Shown here piece after piece: positions 9,701 to 23,800 of a stretch of 64,000 nucleotides of DNA (its first letter is position 1; each line of letters starts with the position of its first letter). The DNA is from Siphonodentalium dalli (lineage: Eukaryota > Mollusca > Scaphopoda > Gadilida > Siphonodentaliidae), in contig CP136066.1 of the NCBI GenBank assembly GCA_032622095.1, positions 54,278,609 through 54,342,608 on the forward strand, in the 5' to 3' direction. A program made the translations under genes and the position numbers. Below the pieces are notes generated by a model, which was given only the letters and a program-made list of their open reading frames with translations, made no database searches and was not told where the DNA came from.

Positions 9701-10994
9701 AAGTTATTTTGACAGAGAAAAGCTTCCTAGTCAGTCCCACTAATTGGTCAGTTCTAGTGTGACATGAAAACTAGCACTAGCCAGTAGTGGTACTGGACTG
9801 GGAACCAGTCATCTTATGGTTGAGTTAAAAGTATGTCGTATATATTGGTTTATCAATTTTCAAGTTCTTTTGACAGAAAAGCTTCCCAGTCAGTCCCACT
9901 ATTCGGTCAGTTCTGGTGACATAAAAACTAGCACTAGTCAGTAGTGGTACTGGACTGGGAACCAGTCATCCTATGGTTGAGTCAAAAGTTGATGTATACA
10001 TTGGTTTATCGATTTTCAAGATCTTTTGACAGAGAAAAGCTTCCTAGTCAGTTCCACTATTTGGTCAGTTCTGGTGTGATATGAAAACTAGCACTAGCCA
10101 GTAGTGGTATTGGACTGGGAACCAGTCATCTTATGGTTGAGTCAAAAGTTGATGTATATATTGGTTTATCTATTTTCAAGATCTTTTGACAGAGAAAAGC
10201 TTCCTAGTCAGTCCCACTATTTGGTCAGTTCTAGTGTGACATGAAAACTAGCACTAGTCAGTAGTGGTACTGGACTGGGAACCAGTCATCCTATGGTTGA
10301 GTCAAAAGTTGATGTATACATTGGTTTATCGATTTTCAAGATCTTTTGACATAGAAAAGCTTCCTAGTCAGTTCCACTATTTGGTCAGTTCTGGTGTGAT
10401 ATGAAAACTAGCACTAGCCAGTAGTGGTGTTGGACTGGGAACCAGTCATCTTATGGTTGAGTCAAAAGTTTATGTATCTATTTTCAAGATCTTTTGACAA
10501 AGAAAAGCTTCCAAGTCAGTTCCACTATTTGGTCAGTTCTGGTGTGATATGAAAACTAGCACTAGCCAGTAGTGGTGTTGGACTGGGAACCAGTCATCTT
10601 ATGGTTGAGTCAAAAGTTGATGTATATATATTGGTTTATCTACTTTCAAGATCTTTTGACAGAGAAAAGCTTCCTAGTCAGTCCCACTATTTGGTCAGTT
10701 CTGGTGTGAAATGAAAACTAGCACTAGTCAGTAGTGGTACTGGACTGGGAACCAGTCATCCTATGGTTGAGTCAAAAGTTGATGTATATATTGGTTTATC
10801 GATTTTCAAGTTCTTATGACAGAGAAACTCTTCCTAGTCAGTCCCACTATTTGGTCAGATCTGGTGTAAAATGAAAACTAGCACTAGTCAGTATTGGTAC
10901 TGGACTGGGAACCAGTCATCTTATAGTTTAGTTATCAGTCGACGTTTATATATGTTTGCCATTTTTTAAAGTTCTTTCAATAGAAAATATTATA
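6782..10994. repeat. Monomer array 2: 26 monomers plus tail 10921-10994
   Basis: The 4139 bp before the tail fit 26 monomers: four 157-bp, one 148-bp, one 162-bp, one 161-bp and the rest 160. The 157-bp type starts at 7743, 8860, 9337 and 9814. The last three are exactly 477 bp apart, a local trimer. The first part (to about 9060) matches unit 3 at an offset of 4861, including the rare GTTGGGCTGG and CTCATGGTTG variants near 7561. The end matches unit 1 (CTTATGAC, GTGTAAAATG). Confidence 0.94.
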
Positions 10995-11642
10995 ACACCA
11001 CTGGCTAGTGCTAGTCAAAACATTCTAATTTCTGGGATGCCTCAAAGAAAATAACACCTTTGTTCTTATTAACAACAACAGTACTAAAAATATATATAAA
11101 AGTCAGGAATGGACAAGATAAACTGTCAAATCTACATGATGAGCTGATACATGGCATTAACAGCTTAAGATGCTAATGTGTTTTGTCACATTGATTAGGT
11201 ATTGTTTTGACAAGTCAACAACCACTGACATCAAAGCTGGAGCATTATGTGTCATTAGATAGTCTATTGTTTGTCACAAAGTGAGAACTTTTCACATCAT
11301 TAGCAAGTTTGAAGTGAGGGTTTAAATATTCTGCAGAAACTAAATTTTCAGCATAACATCAACTGTAGTGGGCAGGAAAGCAGCTAGGATTTAATATTAT
11401 AACAACTTGGGTTTTTTTTCAACATTGGATTATTTTAGGCATCCAAGCTTAAGGTAAGGTATATTAATTTTTTTATAATCTTAGATTTGTGTTTAAAATC
11501 ATTCACAACACATTTTTTTTTTCGATTGTAAAATTTATGGATTTACATTTAATATCATTCATCCAAAAGTAACTTTTAAAATTAAACAAATGTCCTAAAA
11601 AAAATTAATAGAAACATTCAGTTGAAATTGTTCTGACATTCA
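10995..11642. repeat. Leader 3 (648 bp)
   Basis: Full-length leader sharing the ATCATTCACAAC and missing-G variants with leader 2. The first monomer after it has a private change, GGGAACCTGTCATC, near 11790. Confidence 0.93.
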
Positions 11643-14600
11643 AATTGGTTGAGTTAAAAGTTGATATATATATATTGGTTCATCGATTTTAAAGTTATTT
11701 TGACAGAGAAAAGCTTCCTAGTCAGTCCCACTATTTGGTCAGTTCTGGTGCAACATGAAACTAGCACTAGTCAGTAGTGGTACTGGACTGGGAACCTGTC
11801 ATCTTATGGTTGAGTTAAAAGTTGATGTATACATTGGTTTATCGATTTTCAAGATCTTTTGACATAGAAAAGCTTCCTAGTCAGTTCCACTATTTGGTCA
11901 GTTCTGGTGTGATATGAAAACTAGCACTAGTCAGTAGTGGTGTTGGACTGGGAACCAGTCATCTAATGGTAGAGTCAAAAGTTGATGTATATATTGGTTA
12001 ATCGATTTTCAAGTTATTTTGACAGAGAAAAGCTTCCTAGTCAGTCCCACTATTTGGTCAGTTCTAGTGTGACATGAAAACTAGCACTAGTCAGTAGTGG
12101 CACTGGACTGGGAACCAGTCATCCTATGGTTGAATCAAAAGTTGATGTAAATAATGGTTTATCTATTTTCAAGATCTTTTGACAGAGAAAAGCTTCCTAG
12201 TCAGTCCCACTATTTGGTCAGTTCTAGTGTGACATGAAAACTAGCACTAGTCAGTAGTGGTACTGGACTGGGAACCAGTCATCCTATGGTTGAGTTAAAA
12301 GTTGATGTATACATTGGTTTATCGATTTTCAAGATCTTTTGACAAAGAAAAGCTTCCAAGTCAGTTCCACTATTTGGTCAGTTCTGGTGTGATATGAAAA
12401 CTAGCACTAGCCAGTAGTGGTGTTGGGCTGGGAACCAGTCATCTCATGGTTGAGTCAAAAGTTGATGTATATATTGGTTTATCAATTTTCAAGTTATTTT
12501 GACAGAGAAAAGCTTCCTAGTCAGTCCCACTAATTGGTCAGTTCTAGTGTGACATGAAAACTAGCACTAGCCAGTAGTGGTACTGGACTGGGAACCAGTC
12601 ATCTTATGGTTGAGTTAAAAGTATGTTGTATATATTGGTTTATCAATTTTCAAGTTCTTTTGACAGAAAAGCTTCCCAGTCAGTCCCACTATTCGGTCAG
12701 TTCTGGTGACATAAAAACTAGCACTAGTCAGTAGTGGTACTGGACTGGGAACCAGTCATCCTATGGTTGAGTCAAAAGTTGATGTATACATTGGTTTATC
12801 GATTTTCAAGATCTTTTGACAGAGAAAAGCTTCCTAGTCAGTTCCACTATTTGGTCAGTTCTGGTGTGATATGAAAACTAGCACTAGCCAGTAGTGGTGT
12901 TGGACTGGGAACCAGTCATCTTATGGTTCAGTCAAAAGTTGATGTATATATTGGTTTATCAATTTTCAAGATCTTTTGAAAGAGAAAAGCTTCCTAGTCA
13001 GTCCCACTATTTGGTCAGTTCTAGTGTGACATGAAAACTAGCACTAGTCAGTAGTGGTACGGGACTGGGAACAAGTCATCCTATGGTTGAGTCAAAAGTT
13101 GATGTATACATTGGTTTATCGATTTTCAAGATCTTTTGACAGAGAAAAGCTTCCTAGTCAGTTCCACTATTTGGTCAGTTCTGGTGTGATATGAAAACTA
13201 GCACTAGCCAGTAGTGGTGTTGGACTGGGAACCAGTCATCTTATGGTTCAGTTAAAAGTTGATGTATACATTGGTTTATCGATTTTCAAGATCTTTTGAC
13301 AGGGAAAAGCTTCCTAGTCAGTTCCACTATTTGGTCAGTTCTGGTGTGATATGAAAACTAGCACTAGCCAGTAGTGGTGTTGGACTGGGAACCAGTCATC
13401 TTATGGTTCAGTCAAAAGTTGATGTATATATTGGTTTATCAATTTTCAAGATCTTTTGAAAGAGAAAAGCTTCCTAGTCAGTCCCACTATTTGGTCAGTT
13501 CTAGTGTGACATGAAAACTAGCACTAGTCAGTAGTGGTACTGGACTGGGAACCAGTCATCCTACGGTTGAGTTAAAAGTTGATGTATATATTGGTTTATC
13601 GATTTTCAAGTTATTTTGACAAAGAAAAGCTTCCTAGTCAGTCCCACTAATTGGTCAGTTCTAGTGTGACATGAAAACTAGCACTAGCCAGTAGTGGTAC
13701 TGGAATGGGAACCAGTCATCTTATGGTTGAGTTAAAAGTATGTCGTATATATTGGTTTATCAATTTTCAAGTTCTTTTGACAGAAAAGCTTCCCAGTCAG
13801 TCCCACTATTCGGTCAGTTCTGGTGACATAAAAACTAGCACTAGTCAGTAGTGGTACTGGACTGGGAACCAGTTATCCTATGGTTGAGTCAAAAGTTGAT
13901 GTATACATTGGTTTATCGATTTTCAAGATCTTTTGACAGAGAAAAGCTTCCTAGTCAGTTCCACTATTTGGTCAGTTCTGGTGTGATATGAAAACTAGCA
14001 CTAGCCAGTAGTGGTATTGGACTGGGAACCAGTCATCTTATGGTTGAGTCAAAAGTTGATGTATATATTGGTTTATCTATTTTCAAGATCTTTTGACAGA
14101 GAAAAGCTTCCTAGTCAGTCCCACTATTTGGTCAGTTCTAGTGTGACATGAAAACTAGCACTAGTCAGTAGTGGTACTGGACTGGGAACCAGTCATCTTA
14201 TGGTTGTGTTAAAAGTTGATGTATACATTGGTTTATCGATTTTCAAGATCTTTTGACATAGAAAAGCTTCCTAGTCAGTTCCACTATTTGGTCAGTTCTG
14301 GTGTGATATGAAAACTAGCACTAGCCAGTAGTGGTGTTGGACTGGGAACCAGTCATCTTATGGTTGAGTCAAAAGTTTATGTATCTATTGGTTTATCAAT
14401 TTTCAAGATCTTTTGAAAGAGAAAACCTTCCTAGTCAGTCCCACTATTTGGTCAGTTCTAGTGTGACATGAAAACTAGCACTAGTCAGTAGTGGTACGGG
14501 ACTGGGAACAAGTCATCCTATGGTTGAGTCAAAAGTTGATGTATACATTGGTTTATCGATTTTCAAGATCTTTTGACAGAGAAAAGCTTCCTAGTCAGTT

Positions 14601-17600
14601 CCACTAATTGGTCAGTTCTAGTGTGACATGAAAACTAGCACTAGTCAGTAGTGGTACTGGACTGGGAACCAGTCATCTTATGGTTGAGTTAAAAGTTGAT
14701 GTATACATTGGTTTATCGATTTTCAAGATCTTTTGACAGGGAAAAGCTTCCTAGTCAGTTCCACTATTTGGTCAGTTCTGGTGTGATATGAAAACTAGCA
14801 CTAGCCAGTAGTGGTGTTGGACTGGGAACCAGTCATCTTATGGTTCAGTCAAAAGTTGATGTATATATTGGTTTATCAATTTTCAAGATCTTTTGAAAGA
14901 GAAAAGCTTCCTAGTCAGTCCCACTATTTGGTCAGTTCTAGTGTGACATGAAAACTAGCACTAGTCAGTAGTGGTACTGGACTGGGAACCAGTCATCCTA
15001 CGGTTGACTTAAAAGTTGATGTATATATTGGTTTATCGATTTTCAAGTTATTTTGACAGAGAAAAGCTTCCTAGTCAGTCCCACTAATTGGTCAGTTCTA
15101 GTGTGACATGAAAACTAGCACTAGTCAGTAGTGGTACTGGACTGGGAACCAGTCATCTTATGGTTGAGTTAAAAGTATGTCGTATATATTGGTTTAACAA
15201 TTTTCAAGTTCTTTTGACAGAAAAGCTTCCCAGTCAGTCCCACTATTCGGTCAGTTCTGGTGACATAAAAACTAGCACTAGTCAGTAGTGGTACTGGACT
15301 GGGAACCAGTCATCCTATGGTTGAGTCAAAAGTTGATGTATACATTGGTTTATCGATTTTCAACATCTTTTGACAGAGAAAAGCTTCCTAGTCAGTTCCA
15401 CTATTTGGTCAGTTCTGGTGTGATATGAAAACTAGCACTAGCCAGTAGTGGTATTGGACTGGGAACCAGTCATCTTATGGTTGAGTCAAAAGTTGATGTA
15501 TATATTGGTTTATCTATTTTCAAGATCTTTTGACACAGAAAAGCTTCCTAGTCAGTCCCACTATTTGGTCAGTTCTAGTGTGACATGAAAACTAGCACTA
15601 GTCAGTAGTGGTACTGGACTGGGAACCAGTCATCTTATGGTTGAGTTAAAAGTTGATGTATACATTGGTTTATCGATTTTCAAGATCTTTTGACATAGAA
15701 AAGCTTCCTAGTCAGTTCCACTATTTGGTCAGTTCTGGTGTGATATGAAAACTAGCACTAGCCAGTAGTGGTGTTGGACTGGGAACCAGTCATCTTATGG
15801 TTGAGTCAAAAGTTTATGTATCTATTTTCAAGATCTTTTGACAAAGAAAAGCTTCCTAGTCAGTTCCACTATTTGGTCAGTTCTGGTGTGATATGAAAAC
15901 TAGCACTAGCCAGTAGTGGTGTTGGACTGGGAACCAGTCATCTTATGGTTGAGTCAAAAGTTGATGTATATATATTGGTTTATCTACTTTCAAGATCTTT
16001 TGACAGAGAAAAGCTTCCTAGTCAGTCCCACTATTTGGTCAGTTCTAGTGTGACATGAAAACTAGCACTAGTCAGTAGTGGTACTGGACTGGGAACCAGT
16101 CATCCTATGGTTGAGTTAAAAGTTGATGTATATATTGGTTTATCGATTTTCAAGTTATTTTGACAGAGAAAAGCTTCCTAGTCAGTCCCACTAATTGGTC
16201 AGTTCTAGTGTGACATGAAAATTAGCACTAGTCAGTAGTGGTACTGGACTGGGAACCAGTCATCTTATGGTTGAGTTAAAAGTATGTCGTATATATTGGT
16301 TTAACAATTTTCAAGTTCTTTTGACAGAAAAGCTTCCCAGTCAGTCCCACTATTCGGTCAGTTCTGGTGACATAAAAACTAGCACTAGTCAGTAGTGGTA
16401 CTGGACTGGGAACCAGTCATCCTATGGTTGAGTCAAAAGTTGATGGATACATTGGTTTATCAATTTTCAAGTTATTTTGACAGAGAAAAACTTCCTAGTC
16501 AGTCCCACTAATTGGTCAGTTCTAGTGTGACATGAAAACTAGCACTAGCCAGTAGTGGTACTGGACTGGGAACCAGTCATCTTATGGTTGAGTTAAAAGT
16601 ATGTCGTATATATTGGTTTATCAATTTTCAAGTTCTTTTGACAGAAAAGCTTCCCAGTCAGTCCCACTATTCGGTCAGTTCTGGTGACATAAAAACTAGC
16701 ACTAGTCAGTAGTGGTACTGGACTGGGAACCAGTCATCCTATGGTTGAGTCAAAAGTTGATGTATACATTGGTTTATCGATTTTCAAGATCTTTTGACAG
16801 AGAAAAGCTTCCTAGTCAGTTCCACTATTTGGTCAGTTCTGGTGTGATATGAAAACTAGCACTAGCCAGTAGTGATATTGGACTGGGAACCAGTCATCTT
16901 ATGGTTGAGTCAAAAGTTGATGTATATATTGGTTTATCTATTTTCAAGATCTTTTGACAGAGAAAAGCTTCCTAGTCAGTCCCACTATTTGGTCAGTTCT
17001 AGTGTGACATGAAAACTAGCACTAGTCAGTAGTGGTACTGGACTGGGAACCAGTCATCTTATGGGTGAGTTAAAAGTTGATGTATACATTGGTTTATCGA
17101 TTTTCAAGATTTTTTGACATAGAAAAGCTTCCTAGTCAGTTCCACTATTTGGTCAGTTCTGGTGTGATATGAAAACTAGCACTAGCCAGTAGTGGTGTTG
17201 GACTGGGAACCAGTCATCTTATGGTTGAGTCAAAAGTTTATGTATCTATTTTCAAGATCTTTTGACAAAGAAAAGCTTCCAAGTCAGTTCCACTATTTGG
17301 TCAGTTCTGGTGTGATATGAAAACTAGCACTAGCCAGTAGTGGTGTTGGACTGGGAACCAGTCATCTTATGGTTGAGTCAAAAGTTGATGTATATATATT
17401 GGTTTATCTACTTTCAAGATCTTTTGACAGAGAAAAGCTTCCTAGTCAGTCCCACTATTTGGTCAGTTCTGGTGTGAAATGAAAACTAGCACTAGTCAGT
17501 AGTGGTACTGGACTGGGAACCAGTCATCCTATGGTTGAGTCAAAAGTTGATGTATATATTGGTTTATCGATTTTCAAGTTCTTTTGACAGAGAAACTCTT

Positions 17601-17762
17601 CCTAGTCAGTCCCACTATTTGGTCAGATCTGGTGTGAAATGAAAACTAGCACTAGTCAGTATTGGTACTGGACTGGGAACCAGTCATCTTATAGTTTAGT
17701 TATCAGTCGACGTTTATATATGTTTGCCATTTTTTTAAGTTCTTTCAATAGAAAATATTATA
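11643..17762. repeat. Monomer array 3: 38 monomers plus tail 17689-17762
   Basis: 6046 bp fit 38 monomers, including five 157-bp, two 148-bp and two 162-bp types. Private features include the HindIII-losing GAAAACCTTCC near 14424, TTTATGTATCTATTGG near 14377 (a join of the 148-bp type to a 160-bp type), TTTTCAACATC near 15360 and a seam near 16451 where GATGGATAC joins a different monomer. From 16451 onward it is the left end of the ~11.9-kb duplicated tract. The last full monomer has GAAACTCTTCC and GTGTGAAATG. Confidence 0.94.
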
Positions 17763-18411
17763 ACACCACTGGCTAGTGCTAGTCAAAACATTCTAATTTC
17801 TGGGATGCCTCAAAGAAAATAACACCTTTGTTCTTATTAACAACAACAGTACTAAAAATATATATAAAAGTCAGGAATGGACAAGATAAACTGTCAAATC
17901 TACATGATGAGCTGATACATGGCATTAACAGCTTAAGATGCTAATGTGTTTTGTCACATTGATTAGGTATTGTTTTGACAAGTCAACAACCACTGACATC
18001 AAAGCTGGAGCATTATGTGTCATTAGATAGTCTATTGTTTGTCACAAAGTGAGAACTTTTCACATCATTAGCAAGTTTGAAGTGAGGGTTTAAATATTCT
18101 GCAGAAACTAAATTTTCAGCATAACATCAACTGTAGTGGGCAGGAAAGCAGCTAGGATTTAATATTATAACAACTTGGGTTTTTTTTCAACATTGGATTA
18201 TTTTAGGCATCCAAGCTTAAGGTAAGGTATATTAATTTTTTTATAATCTTAGATTTGTGTTTAAAATCAATAACAACACATTTTTTTTTTCGATTGTAAA
18301 ATTTATGGATTTACATTTAATATCATTCATCCAAAAGTAACTTTTAAAATTAAACAAATGTCCTAAAAAAAAGTTAATAGAAACATTCAGTTGAAATTGT
18401 TCTGACATTCA
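17763..18411. repeat. Leader 4 (649 bp)
   Basis: Full-length leader with a private ATCAATAACAAC near 18264 where others read ATCAATCACAAC. It starts the 2481-bp unit class. Confidence 0.93.
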
Positions 18412-20243
18412 AATTGGTTGAGTTAAAAGTTGATATATATATATTGGTTCATCGATTTTAAAGTTATTTTGACAGAGAAAAGCTTCCTAGTCAGTCCCAC
18501 TATTTGGTCAGTTCTGGTGCAACATGAAACTAGCACTAGTCAGTAGTGGTACTGGACTGGGAACCAGTCATCTTATGGTTGAGTTAAAAGTTGATGTATA
18601 CATTGGTTTATCGATTTTCAAGATCTTTTGACATAGAAAAGCTTCCTAGTCAGTTCCACTATTTGGTCAGTTCTGGTGTGATATGAAAACTAGCACTAGT
18701 CAGTAGTGGTGTTGGACTGGGAACCAGTCATCTTATGGTAGAGTCAAAAGTTGATGTATATATTGGTTAATCGATTTTCAAGTTATTTTGACAGAGAAAA
18801 GCTTCCTAGTCAGTCCCACTATTTGGTCAGTTCTAGTGTGACATGAAAACTAGCACTAGTCAGTAGTGGCACTGGACTGGGAACCAGTCATCCTATGGTT
18901 GAATCAAAAGTTGATGTAAATAATGGTTTATCTATTTTCAAGATCTTTTGACAGAGAAAAGCTTCCTAGTCAGTCCCACTATTTGGTCAGTTCTAGTGTG
19001 ACATGAAAACTAGCACTAGTCAGTAGTGGTACTGGACTGGGAACCAGTCATCCTATGGTTGAGTTAAAAGTTGATGTATACATTGGTTTATCGATTTTCA
19101 AGATCTTTTGACAAAGAAAAGCTTCCAAGTCAGTTCCACTATTTGGTCAGTTCTGGTGTGATATGAAAACTAGCACTAGCCAGTAGTGGTGTTGGACTGG
19201 GAACCAGTCATCTTATGGTTGAGTCAAAAGTTGATGTATATATTGGTTTATCAATTTTCAAGTTATTTTGACAGAGAAAAGCTTCCTAGTCAGTCCCACT
19301 AATTGGTCAGTTCTAGTGTGACATGAAAACTAGCACTAGCCAGTAGTGGTACTGGACTGGGAACCAGTCATCTTATGGTTGAGTTAAAAGTATGTCGTAT
19401 ATATTGGTTTATCAATTTTCAAGTTCTTTTGACAGAAAAGCTTCCCAGTCAGTCCCACTATTCGGTCAGTTCTGGTGACATAAAAACTAGCACTAGTCAG
19501 TAGTGGTACTGGACTGGGAACCAGTCATCCTATGGTTGAGTCAAAAGTTGATGTATACATTGGTTTATCGATTTTCAAGATCTTTTGACAGAGAAAAGCT
19601 TCCTAGTCAGTTCCACTATTTGGTCAGTTCTGGTGTGATATGAAAACTAGCACTAGCCAGTAGTGGTGTTGGACTGGGAACCAGTCATCTTATGGTTCAG
19701 TCAAAAGTTGATGTATATATTGGTTTATCAATTTTCAAGATCTTTTGAAAGAGAAAAGCTTCCTAGTCAGTCCCACTATTTGGTAAGTTCTAGTGTGACA
19801 TGAAAACTAGCACTAGTCAGTAGTGGTACGGGACTGGGAACAAGTCATCTTATGGTTGAGTTAAAAGTTGATGTATACATTGGTTTATTGATTTTCAAGA
19901 TCTTTTGACAGGGAAAAGCTTCCTAGTCAGTTCCACTATTTGGTCAGTTCTGGTGTGATATGAAAACTAGCACTAGCCAGTAGTGGTGTTGGACTGGGAA
20001 CCAGTCATCTTATGGTTCAGTCAAAAGTTGATGTATATATTGGTTTATCGATTTTCAAGTTCTTTCGGCAGAGAAACGCTTCCTAGTCAGTCCCACTATT
20101 TGGTCAGATCTGGTGTGAAATGAAAACTAGCACTAGTCAGTATTGGTACTGGACTGGGAACCAGTCATCTTATAGTTTAGTTATCAGTCGACGTTTATAT
20201 ATGTTTGCCATTTTTTTAAGTTCTTTCAATAGAAAATATTATA
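18412..20243. repeat. Monomer array 4: 11 monomers plus tail 20170-20243
   Basis: 1758 bp equal 11 monomers with one 157-bp type and no 148-bp type. The last full monomer is distinct, reading CTTTCGGCAGAGAAACGCTTCC-like sequence near 20060. This alternative end is shared by units 11, 14 and 15. Unit 4 is the first copy of a unit repeated at 35126-37606. Confidence 0.94.
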
Positions 20244-20889
20244 ACACCACTGGCTAGTGCTAGTCAAAACATTCTAATTTCTGGGATGCTTCAAAGAAAA
20301 TAACACCTTTGTTCTTATTAACAACAGTACTAAAAATATATATAAAAGTCAGGAATGGACAAGATAAACTGTCAAATCTACATGATGAGCTGATACATGG
20401 CATTAACAGCTTAAGATGCTAATGTGTTTTGTCACATTGATTAGGTATTGTTTTGACAAGTCAACAACCACTGACATCAAAGCTGGAGCATTATGTGTCA
20501 TTAGATAGTCTATTGTTTGTCACAAAGTGAGAACTTTTCACATCATTAGCAAGTTTGAAGTGAGGGTTTAAATATTCTGCAGAAACTAAATTTTCAGCAT
20601 AACATCAACTGTAGTGGGCAGGAAAGCAGCTAGGATTTAATATTATAACAACTTGGGGTTTTTTTCAACATTGGATTATTTTAGGCATCCAAGCTTAAGG
20701 TAAGGTAAATTAATTTTTTTATAATCTTAGATTTGTGTTTAAAATCAATCACAACACATTTTTTTTTTCGATTGTAAAATTTATGGATTTACATTTAATA
20801 TCATTCATCCAAAAGTAACTTTTAAAATTAAACAAATGTCCTAAAAAAAAGTTAATAGAAACATTCAGTTGAAATTGTTCTGACATTCA
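20244..20889. repeat. Leader 5 (646 bp)
   Basis: Lacks one ACA triplet before the TATA-like string. It reads GATGCTTCAAAG, CTTGGGGTTTTTTTC and GGTAAATTAATT. The same set occurs in leader 12, its duplicate. Confidence 0.93.
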
Positions 20890-23800
20890 AATTGGTTGAG
20901 TTAAAAGTTGATATATATATATTGGTTCATCGATTTTAAAGTTATTTTGACAGAGAAAAGCTTCCTAGTCAGTCCCACTATTTGGTCAGTTCTGGTGCAA
21001 CATGAAACTAGCACTAGTCAGTAGTGGTACTGGACTGGGAACCAGTCATCTTATGGTTGAGTTAAAAGTTGATGTATACATTGGTTTATCGATTTTCAAG
21101 ATCTTTTGACATAGAAAAGCTTCCTAGTCAGTTCTACTATTTGGTCAGTTCTGGTGTTATATGAAAACTAGCACTAGTCAGTAGTGGTGTTGGACTGGGA
21201 ACCAGTCATCTAATGGTAGAGTCAAAAGTTGATGTATATATTGGTTAATCGATTTTCAAGTTATTTTGACAGAGAAAAGCTTCCTAGTCAGTCCCACTAT
21301 TTGGTCAGTTCTAGTGTGACATGAAAACTAGCACTAGTCAGTAGTGGCACTGGACTGGGAACCAGTCATCATATGGTTGAATCAAAAGTTGATGTAAATA
21401 ATGGTTTATCTATTTTCAAGATCTTTTGACAGAGAAAAGCTTCCTAGTCAGTCCCACTATTTGGTCAGTTCTAGTGTGACATGAAAACTAGCACTAGTCA
21501 GTAGTGGTACTGGACTGGGAACCAGTCATCCTATGGTTGAGTTAAAAGTTGATGTATACATTGGTTTATCGATTTTCAAGATCTTTTGACAAAGAAAAGC
21601 TTCCAAGTCAGTTCCACTATTTGGTCAGTTCTGGTGTGATATGAAAACTAGCACTAGCCAGTAGTGGTGTTGGACTGGGAACCAGTCATCTTATGGTTGA
21701 GTCAAAAGTTGATGTATATATTGGTTTATCAATTTTCAAGTTATTTTGACAGAGAAAAGCTTCCTAGTCAGTCCCACTAATTGGTCAGTTCTAGTGTGAC
21801 ATGAAAACTAGCACTAGCCAGTAGTGGTACTGGACTGGGAACCAGTCATCTTATGGTTGAGTTAAAAGTATGTCGTATATATTGGTTTATCAATTTTCAA
21901 GTTCTTTTGACAGAAAAGCTTCCCAGTCAGTAACACTATTCGGTCAGTTCTGGTGACATAAAAACTAGCACTAGTCAGTAGTGGTACTGGACTGGGAACC
22001 AGTCATCCTATGGTTGAGTCAAAAGTTGATGTATACATTGGTTTATCGATTTTCAAGATCTTTTGACAGAGAAAAGCTTCCTAGTCAGTTCCACTATTTG
22101 GTCAGTTCTGGTGTGATATGAAAACTAGCACTAGCCAGTAGTGGTGTTGGACATGGAACCAGTCATCTTAAGGTTCAGTCAAAAGTTGATGTATATATTG
22201 GTTTATCAATTTTCAAGATCTTTTGAAAGAGAAAAGCTTCCTAGTCAGTCCCACTATTTGGTCAGTTCTAGTGTGACATGAAAACTAGCACTAGTCAGTA
22301 GTGGTACGGGACTGGGAACAAGTCATCCTATGGTTGAGTCAAAAGTTGATGTATACATTGGTTTATCGATTTTCAAGATCTTTTGACAGAGAAAAGCTTC
22401 CTAGTCAGTTCCACTAATTGGTCAGTTCTAATGTGACATGAAAACTAGCACTAGTCAGTAGTGGTACTGGACTGGGAACCAGTCATCTTATGGTTGAGTT
22501 AAAAGTTGATGTATACATTGGTTTATCGATTTTCAAGATCTTTTGACAGGGAAAAGCTTCCTAGTCAGTTCCACTATTTGGTCAGTTCTGGTGTGATATG
22601 AAAACTAGCACTAGCCAGTAGTGGTGTTGGACTGGGAACCAGTCATCTTATGGTTCAGTCAAAAGTTGATGTATATATTGGTTTATCAATTTTCAAGATC
22701 TTTTGAAAGAGAAAAGCTTCCTAGTCAGTCCCACTATTTGGACAGTTCTAGTGTGACATGAAAACTAGCACTAGTCAGTAGTGGTACTGGACTGGGAACC
22801 AGTCATCCTACGGTTGAGTTAAAAGTTGATGTATATATTGGTTTATCGATTTTCAAGTTATTTTGACAGAGAAAAGCTTCCTAGTCAGTCCCACTAATTG
22901 GTCAGTTCTAGTGTGACATGAAAACTAGCACTAGTCAGTAGTGGTACTGGACTGGGAACCAGTCATCTTATGGTTGAGTTAAAAAGTATGTCGTATATAT
23001 TGGTTTAACAATTTTCAAGTTCTTTTGACAGAAAAGCTTCCCAGTCAGTCCCACTATTCGGTCAGTTCTGGTGACATAAAAACTAGCACTAGTCAGTAGT
23101 GGTACTGGACTGGGAACCAGTCATCCTATGGTTGAGTCAAAAGTTGATGTATACATTGGTTTATCGATTTTCAAGATCTTTTGACAGAGAAAAGCTTCCT
23201 AGTCAGTTCCACTATTTGGTCAGTTCTGGTGTGATATGAAAACTAGCACTAGCCAGTAGTGGTATTGGACTGGGAACCAGTCATCTTATGGTTGAGTCAA
23301 AAGTTGATGTATATATTGGTTTATCTATTTTCAAGATCTTTTGACAGAGAAAAGCTTCCTAGTCAGTCCCACTATTTGGTCAGTTCTAGTGTGACATGAA
23401 AACTAGCACTAGTCAGTAGTGGTACTGGACTGGGAACCAGTCATCTTATGGTTGAGTTAAAAGTTGATGTATACATTGGTTTATCGATTTTCAAGATCTT
23501 TTGACATAGAAAAGCTTCCTAGTCAGTTCCACTATTTGGTCAGTTCTGGTGTGATATGAAAACTAGCACTAGCCAGTAGTGGTGTTGGACTGGGAACCAG
23601 TCATCTTATGGTTGAGTCAAAAGTTTATGTATCTATTTTCAAGATCTTTTGACAAAGAAAAGCTTCCTAGTCAGTTCCACTATTTGGTCAGTTCTGGTGT
23701 GATATGAAAACTAGCACTAGCCAGTAGTGGTGTTGGACTGGGAACCAGTCATCTTATGGTTGAGTCAAAAGTTGATGTATATATATTGGTTTATCTACTT

